In this document: positions 55,395-64,000 of the stretch, piece by piece
How the letters are laid out: the number at the start of each line of letters is the position of its first letter
Numbering within the stretch: the first letter of the stretch is position 1
DNA from: Sarcocystis neurona
Taxonomy: Eukaryota; Apicomplexa; Conoidasida; Eucoccidiorida; Sarcocystidae
Assembly (NCBI GenBank): GCA_000727475.1
Contig: KL647305.1
Location: 2,071,324 to 2,135,323 of the forward strand
Direction: 5' to 3'
DNA length: 64,000 nucleotides
Made by a program: the position numbers and the translations under genes
The notes under the pieces: model-generated
The model's database searches: none
What the model was told of the DNA's origin: nothing
The model's input: only the letters and a program-made list of their open reading frames with translations

Positions 55395-55593
55395 CTAGGA
55401 ATCCTGGAAAATGGAATTGAGCAGCAGGCCTGTGGCGCAACCTGCCCCAGCTAACATCAAAACATTTCCCATCCCCATTCCGCCGCCCGCTTCGTCTCTT
55501 CCTCCCGCTGCGAACCGCGCCGGCAGCGGTTTTCTTTTTCTCCGCACTTGCCGTCCAAGTACCCGGTTCTGGTTGGCAACAATATCCGACAAG
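55395..55593 (-). CDS. Candidate C-terminal exon of a small membrane-tail protein
   Basis: A minus-strand acceptor (TTTGGTTTCTCTGCGCAG) opens a frame of about 65 codons with one leading nucleotide. It starts LSDIVANQNRVLGRQVRRKR, has a Gly-rich linker (GGGMGMGN), then a hydrophobic segment (VLMLAGAGCATGLLLNSIF) and ends QDS with a stop at 55395. The basic part followed by a membrane segment looks like a tail-anchored or single-pass protein. Upstream exons were not identified; minus-strand frames at 57750-58070 are possible. No family recognised. Confidence 0.35.
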
Positions 55594-58432
55594 CTGCGCA
55601 GAGAAACCAAACGGCCGCCGACGCCGCGTGCAGCGCAGCAGCAGCAGTACCGGCAGGAGCAGCAGGGAGAAGAGGAGATGAAGCAACACCAGGAGCAGCA
55701 GCAGCAGTAGCAGGAGGATACGCAGCAGCAGCAAGAGCAGGAGGATACTTAGCAGCAGAGCACCGGCAGGGAGAAGACGACGCGAAGGGAGTAGGGGCGC
55801 TCCTGCTGCGGTCATGCAAGCAACGGCAGCAGGAGACACCACAGCATAAAGGCGCGCCGCATGGACAGCAACAGCGGCACTCGCTTGGCTTTCGCAGAGC
55901 CAAAGGGGGGGCGAATGGAGAGCGTGGACGACTGACCGCAGGAGAAGCGAAGCTTGACGCGAAAGAGAGAAGAGAAGAGAAGCAGGAAGGCAGAACAACG
56001 GCAAAAAGACAGAGATAGACAGGAAGTAAAAAGAAGAGCTCGCAGCAACAGGAGAAGACAGAGGAGAAAGAGGAAGGGAAGCCCCATGGCGACAGAGAAG
56101 AACGACGCAAATAAAGACGAGCAGAAACAGACGAAAAAACGAAGATATCCGGGTCTAAAGAAGGCCTCTTGAGCGCATGATACGCCCCACACACTCCACA
56201 TGCATGTGTCTGCGGATGGCGTATATGTCTCACGCCTATAACACTTCACGGACTTCAAGCACACACCTACACACACACACTCTTTAGAAGAAATCTACAT
56301 ATATATATATATACTAGTTTTTTATTTGTATATGTTCTGTAAGTGCACCTCGATCTACCTATATATATATAGAGAGAGATACACATGCACACACACAGGC
56401 AGATCGAGAGAGAGAGATTCATCCATATCTATTTACATTTGCCTATATCTATCTATTTGTACCTATATCTAAATCTATCTATATCTATATATTTATATCT
56501 ATATCTATCTATATATACCTATCGATCTCTATATCTATACCTATCTATATACCTACCTATCAATCTCTCTCTATCTCTGCATACATATACATATATATAT
56601 ATATATAGATGTGTACATTTCCTGTGGTTGTATATCTGTATATATATACACGAATATATGCAGAAGAAATTACAGATAGCGTGAGTATGTGGATCACTCG
56701 TTTCTTCCTTGTTTTCACGTTTAACAAGATTCTACAGCTTTCATATAGATACGTATACAGAGAGGTGGCTCAATAGAAAAGACAGATCGACAGGCGAACC
56801 GCGAGATGCACGCTGGCCTTGTGATGAGTCTACATTCCTCTTTCTTCCTTTGTTTCTCTGTTTCTTTATCTATCTCCCTGTTTTTCTCTCCCCCTATCTC
56901 TCTCTCTACATATATATATATATATCTATATGTATATATACGCACACATATCTGTGATGTATGTGCCTATGTAAGTGTATACGTATACATATAGAAGCAA
57001 GTCATGAAGAGCCTCGAACGGACTTGTAAATACAAAATAGACCAAACACATACACATACGTATATATATATATATTTACGTGGCCACGCCTATACATACA
57101 TATTCATATATCTATCAGTCTCTATACATAGGTATATATAGGGGGAAACTTACTTGAAAGGCCTGTCAAACTCGAACGTTTGTGAAGCAGAGAGCTGCGG
57201 CCGCTGCCGCAGTCCTCGCGCTATCATGTGCTCCTTCAGACTCTATGCAACAAACGAACAGCGGCAGCAGCACCCATGCGGCAGCACAACCCGCAGCAGC
57301 CGCACAGCGGCAGCAGCAGGCGCAGACACAAATGTAAGAAGCAGCAACAGCAGCAGTTCCGAGCGGCACAGCACGATCGCGGCGGCCACCCCGGTGGCAT
57401 GCAGCAGGAGCCGCAGCACCAGCAGCACGTGCACAGACACACAAGTTATCACAGGCAGCAGCAGCAGGAACAGCAGCCTCTACACGACAGCAGCATTGGC
57501 AGGCTCGTAGACTCCCGCGCGAGAAGCGCCGCTGCAGCAGCTACAGCACTGGGGGCACCGAAGCCGTCCGCAGCAGCAGTCCATACAGAAGACACCAGCA
57601 GCAGCAGCCCCAGCAGAAGCAGCGGCCGCCGTAGCGAGCAGCAGCAGCAGCGGCACCAGCAGAAAAGTAGCAGTCGGCGTAGCAACCATGAGCAGCAGCA
57701 TCAGAGAAGTTGTAGCCGGCGCAGCAGCAGCAGCGGCTGGCGTCGCAACGGCTAGCAGCAGCAGCAGCAGAAGTGAGACACGACACCAGCAGCAGAAGCA
57801 ACAGCACTGGCAAAATCCTCCCGAGTGACGCGGGCAGAGGCACCAGCAGCCGAAGGCGTAGCGAGTGCTCCGAGGGCGCGGCTCCCAGCAGCAGGTGGTA
57901 CACAGAGCACAGCAGGAAGGCTATCGCTTTGACACCGGCAGGCCGAAGTCCGGACCATGTCGTGAAGGACTGCAGCAGCAGCAGCAGGCGCTCGAGAAAA
58001 CAAAACGAGAGAGACTCTGAGCGAATACGGCGCATCTTCTCCTTTGCAGCAGCAGGGGCAGACGCTCAACGTGCGCAGACAACCTCCGGTACAACCGCAG
58101 GAAAATTCACTCTAACTGCTGTTGAACGCTCCCTAGGCATCCACACATCTATACATACATATATATATATATATATATATGTATGTACATACATAAAGGA
58201 GGGTATCATCAGTCTTCACATATACCTAGGTGAAGAGAAGTACGGATATACTTGAAAGCATACACATTTCTCTTGATAGTGTACATATGAGTACATATAC
58301 ATATATTTGTGTACACATGTATGCACGTGGACAGAGGTACGTTTATATGCATACACACATATACGCACAAATATATACTATTCAAAGAAAGTATCTACGA
58401 GGATATGTACGCGTGGGTACTTATGCAGAGAT
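55594..58432. other. Gap: triplet-rich and CTAT-rich sequence
   Basis: 55630-55870 and 57240-57790 are CAG-rich on the plus strand. 56290-57130 is a TA and CTATAT microsatellite region. 57800-58130 has moderately open minus-strand frames with protein-like stretches (for example ASARVTREDFASAV), possibly exons of the gene ending at 55395. 58140-58430 is CATA/TA-rich. Confidence 0.35.
56410..56620. repeat. CTATAT/CTAT microsatellite
   Basis: Interrupted CTATAT and CTATCT units on the plus strand, followed by a (TA)n block; all frames read Ile/Tyr/Leu repeats. Confidence 0.85.
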
Positions 58433-61400
58433 TCAGAAGCCCTCCTTATCCCCTTCCTCAAGAACGAGCGCAGCAACGTGTCTCCTCCCAGTGACGGCCG
58501 CCGCATGCGCAGAAGCGTCCACAGGTACGTAGTGAAACCTGGAGAAATGACACGCATTTCTCGTCTTGCGGAGAAGAGGGACGGCAGCAGCAGAAGAACT
58601 CTTCAAGAAGTTGAATGAAGAAGACGGGAAGACTGCGAGACACGAGACTTCCTCACAAAACGCCAATGTGTGTACGCACGCAGAAGTGGTGACCTTGAAG
58701 GAAAAGCGAAGAGGCCCCTGTGTTAACGTACATATATATATATATATACGTATGCATACAAATGTATATATATGTACACATTTGTATACATTATAGTATG
58801 AAGAAATACATATATACCTTCTTATATATCCATACCTGTCTATACATATATATATATATATATATGTGAAGACTGACGCTTGTCTTCATACATATATATA
58901 TATATATATCTAGGTGATGAGATGCAGATAGGTATTTCTGTGGCGAATATGAAGAAGGAGAAGACCGTATAGCCACATAGCACGGAGGCCATGCGTTGAC
59001 AATGAGGCTACCAAGAAGAAGCAGTGCTTCTCCTCCATATCTCTGTGAATATCAACAAGCAGCAAGTGCCGTACATATCGCGCTCTGCAGACACACAAGA
59101 ATCACATAGGGAATAATTGGGTGCACCTCTTTGTAGATTGAAAAGGAACGGCACCTGGCACAAAGGCAGACACGAGAGCGCGGAAGGAAACGCCCAGCAA
59201 AAGAAAGATGGGAATGCAGGAGGCGTCGAAGAACGGAGAGGGACACAAGTGAGACGCCTTCGCAGCGGAAGACGGAAAATCGGGGGGAAAGCAGAAGAAC
59301 AGCAGAGGCCTGCCGCTGCTGAAGAGAAGAACGTAGAAGATAAAATTGAGGGAAGAGGGTGGGGGGGAGGCAGATGCGTCCCATGCGCACTACTTCTCTA
59401 AAAAGCAAAACGTCCATCAGCACCCCACATGCGGCAGGGCACGGGCACGTGCACACGTAGGAGAGAGACAGAGAAAGAAGGTGAAGCGAAGGGGGAGAAC
59501 AAAAGGGTGAGTCTTTAGAAGAAGGGGAGTAGCTGTGAAAATAGCACAGGAGCGAATTCCTCAGGCAAACAGACAAACCTCCATCAAGGACGGATAGGAG
59601 TGGCCGAAGGGACGCGCGGAAAGGACGGAGATAAACGCCGTTGTCATGGCCCCGCCAGGGGCTCGTTCCTGCGTCCGTCCGAGATCCGCAGACGTTTCGT
59701 CATCGGCGCACCTGACGCACGCAGCCCCACACGCAACGCAGCAGCAGCAACGGCAGCAGCGAACCCCAGGTGCAAGCGACAGCACCAGCTGCAGCAGCAA
59801 AAGTCAGGTGCACGCTACAGCAGCAGCACCTGCAGCGGCAGCAGCACCTGCAGCGGCAGCAGCACATCCGAGGTGCTGGCGACAGCAACAGGGGGCGCAG
59901 CTGCTGCAGCAGCAGATGCGACGTGCGTCCATTAGCAGCAGCAGTAGTAGTGGATGACAGAGTAGGGACAGAGTGTCACACAAGCGGGGGTCCTAGCAGC
60001 ATGCAACAGCAACAGCAGCAGCAGGTATAATGGCAGCAAGAGACAGCGCAGCAGTCCCACCTGCCCGCTGCAGCAGTCGCCGTAGCCGCGACGGTTCTCC
60101 GCCGCACGCTTGGTGTGCAGCAGCAACCGCAGCTAAAACCAGGAGGGCTGCAGCAGCAGTAGCAGCAGCAGTGTTGCGTCCTTCCGGACGCAGAAGAGGG
60201 AGAAGACCAGGTGCAGTCGGGGACCACACAAGGATGCTGGAAATAGAAGAAGGAAAAGACAGACAGAAAGATAGATGCGGGGTTTAGATGGCGTACGGAC
60301 ACCGGGAAGGAGCGGACAGAAACTAAAAAAGGGCACCTAGGTGAACCGAGGGGACAAGAAGAACAGCGAAAGAAGAAGAAAGGCAGGAGGATTTGCCAGC
60401 AGCAAAAGAAGAGAACGACGAGGCCGACGTAGAAGGCCGGCGATGCTCCGTAGAAAGAGGAAGCCACCTCTTTAATACACGAGGCACACAAACCCGGTGC
60501 CGAGCTTCTTCTTCGTCTTCTAGCGGCATGCAGAAGTCAGACGCACTTCTCTGAGAAAGTGAAGTTGACACGGAAAGGAAGTCGTTCTCTTTTAAAGAAA
60601 CCAAACGCTTCACGTTTTCTCTGGAGCCACGCAGTATCGCCCACACTGCTGCTGCCTGCTGCCCGTCTGTCGACCGCGTAAGAGAGAGCGAAGGATAACA
60701 GCAACGGTTCGGCGTCCTCGTGGCCCCCCCCCCCCGACCCCCCCTGCTCAGGGAAGGAGATTCAAAATTTGCCCCCCCTTGGGACGATAACGACCAACGC
60801 TGCAGAAGCACTTCCCTCTTTTATCGCGACGCAGCATCTTCCATCAGGCCAACGTGTCTTCGTTCATATCTCTTCCTTCTTCTTCGCAAAAGAGGCAGGC
60901 AGCAGCAACGTCGTCCTGCGTATTAACTTGTGGTCTACACGCGTGGCGGCTGCTCCAGCTTTTATCTCGTTCTTCGTCCCTTCTACTTCCACGTGTTTCC
61001 CACACAAGACACCGTCGGCTTCGAAAGACAGGAAATGACACAACGTGAGAACCCAGCAGCAACAGGTGGACCGAGACAAACCTCTACGCGTCTCTCCATG
61101 CGAAGAACACGTCTGTACATAACACACACACTAAACACACTTACGAAGAGATAGACACATATACTGGCCCGGGCATATCTATACACACAGAAATAAGTGC
61201 GTGTCTCCATATATATATATATATATGTGTACGTGTGTGCCTGGATGCCTACGTGCTGTTCTTGTTCTCAGCGCGTGACTCTCGTTTCTGTTCTCTCGAC
61301 CTTCCACTTTCTCTTCTCCGTTCCCCCCTGTCTTCTTCGTCGTCTCCTTTTCTTTTTGCTGCTGCTGCCTTTCTCTGTGTCTCTCCGTATCTCCTCCTCT

Positions 61401-64000
61401 CGTCCCTGCTGCCGCCTTCTCTCTCTGTTTCGCGCTCCCTCTTCGCTCTCTTCCCTTCCCACACATATTTGTACACCCCCATACCCACATGCGCATATAT
61501 ACATATATATATCTTATATACGTATATATGTCGACGCGGACGGCAGCGCAGCCTTCAGAGAGGAGGACGAAATTCTCCTCTTGTGGTACGCAGATGAGGC
61601 CTCGTGGCGATGGAACCCCTTTCTTGCAGTGGCTCGTAGTTGCTGCGTGCCCTGCTCTTCTCTAGCCTTTCCCGTTGCGTCTGGGTGTGTGTTTCTCTGC
61701 CCCACGCGACTTGATTAGCTGCGTCTGCTGCTCCAGATCTGGTCTACACGCCTGCAGGTGCGTGTGCCGCAGGAGAATATATCACCGGCATGTGCGTGAG
61801 CCGTAGCGCTTCCTGGCGAAAACGCAAAAGACGCGCGTGTCTTACCCAGAGAACATCTGCACGTCTCCAAGGACGAAGAACGGGTTGATTTCCTCTTCCC
61901 AGCGCCATTTGTCTCCGTCCCACGTGAACGGCAGGTCCAGGCCCGTGCCACTATGGCAGCTGTCCATTACCGCTGTGAGGCGACAGCCGTTCTGCAGCGG
62001 CTGCACTAGGTACGCATGCAGCTGCGCGCAGCAGCAGGGGTACCAGCACGCCAGGAAAGAGAGGTGAAATGGCAGACAGAAACGAGACAGAAAGAGAAAG
62101 AGAGAGAAAAGAGAGGGCAGCCGCTGAAGCCGAGACGACGCGCGCAGCAGGAGCCAGGTGCGCCCGCGCTCGCATGCGAGACAGCAACAGGAGAGAGACG
62201 CGCCACAGCAGCAAAGAGAAGTCGCGCGCCCGGCGCACCAGAGTAGGAGGTGGGGACGCCGATCCACAAGGAGGAGCAGCCGCAGCAGCAGCAGGAGAAA
62301 CAGCGAAGAAGACAGCAGCAGTAACTGCGAGAGCAGAAGCAGCGGCAGTGGCGTTCTCGGTAGCAGGGACAGCCGCAGCACTGTCACAAGACGGAGCAGC
62401 AGCAACACCAGAGCGGCTGCAGCAGAGCAGCAGCAACAGCAGCACCAACACCAGTACAGCAGCAGCGGCAACAACGCCAGAGCAGCAGCTGCGGCATCGA
62501 AGCAGCGGCAACATAGAAGCAGCAACGCCAGAGCAGCAGCAGCAGCAACGCCAGAGAAGCAGCAGCAACGCCAGAGCAGCAGCAGCGGGACAGAAGGAGG
62601 GGCAGTATAGAAGCAGCAACACCAGAGCAGCAGCAGCAGCATAGAAGCAGCAGACATTTCTACCTCGTCGTCGACGATGTGACCTGCGACTTCGTAATCG
62701 AGCGGAAGAATTGTTTCGTCGAAGCCGTCGGGCTCCAGGCCGCTTTTGTCGATCGCCCGCCCGCCGTGGCCGGAGAAATGAAAAAAAAGTGAGTCTCCTG
62801 GACGGTTGTCAAGAGTAAGCCACCGCATCGCCTGAGACAGCACAACCAGCAGCAGCACGCGACGGCGAGCCGGGAAGCAGCAGAAGCACGGGAGAAGAAA
62901 TGCAGCAGAAGCGTAGCTGTCAAGAGGTGCCGCAGCTGGCGCAACAGCAGCGCAGGTGCAATTCAGCCGTTGCAGCAGCAGCAGCATAGCAGCAGGGACC
63001 GTGGAACGGAAGAATAAGAGGAAGAGGAGCAGCAAACACTGCAGGGCAGGAGAAGGGGAGAGGCAGCGAAAGGAGGAGGAAGGGAGCAGCACGCCAGCAG
63101 ACTGGCAGCAGGAAGAAAACGCCAACGCCCAACTGCTTCTGCAGACTAGCAGATGCGCACCAGGTACATTCTCGGCAGCGGGGGGCCGTTGACGTCTGAA
63201 TCTCCGTCGTCGTCCTCGCTTTCCTCGTGTTTCTCACAACGTTGCTACTTGTGTGGCAACACCGGTCGGCAGACATAGATATATGTAACCCTTGCACATG
63301 TGTATATATATATATATATATGGATGGATAGATAGGTAGGTAAGGAGTACGTATTTTACTTTATTATATGGATGGGCGTATGGAGAAGGAAGGTGGGGAC
63401 TGGTGCTTTGAGAGAGACACGGTGAGAGTCAGCAGGCGGGCGGGCGAAGGAGACGCAGCCCCAGCAGCAGAGAAGGTTGCAGCTGAGCGACGGCAAGCGG
63501 CAGCTGGAGAGCTGGTGGTAGCAGCAGCAGGCGAGGCAACAGCTGGAGCAGCAGAAGCAGCAACAGCACCAGGGAGCCTCAAGCTGCCTGAAAAGCAGCT
63601 GCAGCGTGCTGCCGGATGGAGCGAGCAACAGGGACGGCAGAAGCAGCAGGAAGGAGGCAGGTAATGCAAGAGCCACAGCAGCAGCGGCAGCAAGTGGGTG
63701 AAAGGGTAGTTCAGACGTTTGTAGGAGCTGCAGGGGAGGACAAGAAGCAGCAGGGTGCCCAGCGGCAGAAAGCGAAGAAGAGGAAGAAGCTACACAACGG
63801 CGAGAAGCAGCCATAAAAAGGCGCGGGGAACAGGGCTGCAGTGGAACCGGCAGGTGGTTGTTGTGAAGTCCCCCGCACCCCAGGGTGAGAGCGACCGGGT
63901 ATGCGTTCGTTTCCTTATGATGCAGCAAGTTACTTTCTGTATATTTTTTCGAGTTGGTCTATAAAGAGGGTCGGGAGAGTCATCCGTCAAGACGACGAGC
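58433..64000 (-). CDS. MCA: Metacaspase (C14 cysteine protease), 5' partial, five exons in window
   Basis: Caspase-like Ca2+-dependent protease that cleaves after Arg/Lys. Exons (high to low): 64000-63934 (continues beyond the window; [19 protein letters not shown]), 62831-62664 (56 codons, with catalytic His in [12 protein letters not shown] and acidic loop VDDE), 62021-61846 (catalytic Cys in [13 protein letters not shown]), 59711-59579 ([11 protein letters not shown] and [13 protein letters not shown], the usual C-terminal subdomain motifs) and a tentative last exon 58600-58433 (LLRKTRN...RFHYVP, stop at 58433). All junctions are in phase: 0, 0, 2, 0. Exon joins rebuild typical family sequence, for example [13 protein letters not shown] and [13 protein letters not shown]. 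The catalytic part is continuous without a long linker, as in type I enzymes; the N-terminal part is outside the window. The last exon rests on splice consensus and weak resemblance only. Introns carry long CUG tracts in the transcript. Confidence 0.85.
59712..60170 (-). repeat. CTG-rich 3' end of a metacaspase intron
   Basis: CAG triplets on the plus strand (CTG in the transcript), including an 18-bp tandem (CAGCAGCACCTGCAGCGG type at 59817-59870), lie directly upstream of the acceptor before exon 59711-59579. Confidence 0.75.
62022..62663 (-). repeat. CTG-repeat metacaspase intron
   Basis: The intron between the His and Cys exons. From the acceptor (GCTGCTGCGCGCAG at 62022) outward it is dominated by CAG triplets on the plus strand, CTG in the transcript, especially 62280-62650. 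One minus-strand frame reads through both exons and the intron, but as poly-Leu, so the intron is inferred from family alignment and the GTAGAA donor. Confidence 0.75.

Noticed and set aside
61842..63125. 427-codon minus-strand ORF as a single uninterrupted metacaspase exon
   Set aside because: The middle reads as poly-Leu from CTG repeats between VDDE and LHAYL, where family members have no insert.
63161..63244. 28-codon phase-0 acidic metacaspase exon
   Set aside because: It splices in frame, but the upstream exon ending NIQK joins directly to AMRWLTLDN exactly as in the family; inserting it would break that motif.

Overview
The window is nuclear DNA of a coccidian apicomplexan, most likely Eimeria. 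The main evidence is the density of CAG/CTG triplets, which read as Gln, Ala, Ser and Cys runs inside genes and continue through introns. Genes are intron-rich, with short exons and long introns full of AT and CA microsatellites. No bacterial signals (operons, Shine-Dalgarno sites, CRISPR) are present. Species level cannot be set from the sequence alone.

Layout. About 1-21.1 kb, plus strand: the middle and 3' part of an ATG4 autophagy cysteine protease. Its conserved core pieces at 288-350, 13897-14123 and 16146-16718 are separated and followed by huge triplet-coded tracts; one reading frame stays open from 270 to 14315. About 21.1-26.2 kb: microsatellites, an orphan C-terminal exon of a membrane protein (22443-22691) and unassigned sequence. 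26.2-43.3 kb, minus strand: a complete mitochondrial-type dihydrolipoamide dehydrogenase (E3) that I reconstructed as 12 exons (688 residues), with a 29-nt mini-exon and a GC-AG intron. 43.3-45.9 kb: divergent intergenic region. 45.9-50.9 kb, plus strand: a two-exon model for an unrecognised protein with a mitochondrial-like N-terminus and one membrane segment. 50.9-58.4 kb: mostly repeats, including a degenerate ~60-bp tandem array built on the palindrome GTGTACGTACAC, plus a candidate terminal exon (55395-55593, minus). 58.4-64.0 kb, minus strand: a metacaspase with both catalytic motifs, whose 5' end lies beyond the window.

Functionally the recognised genes cover ATG8 processing and lipidation (ATG4), mitochondrial 2-oxo-acid dehydrogenase metabolism (E3) and a caspase-like protease. 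Nothing suggests they form a functional cluster. The most unusual points are the extreme expansion of ATG4, the near absence of poly-Leu from its reading frame although CTG repeats are everywhere, and the recurrent placement of transcript-sense CTG tracts just upstream of inferred 3' splice sites. All exon boundaries come from splice consensus, phase and family similarity judged by eye; none was checked against RNA data.
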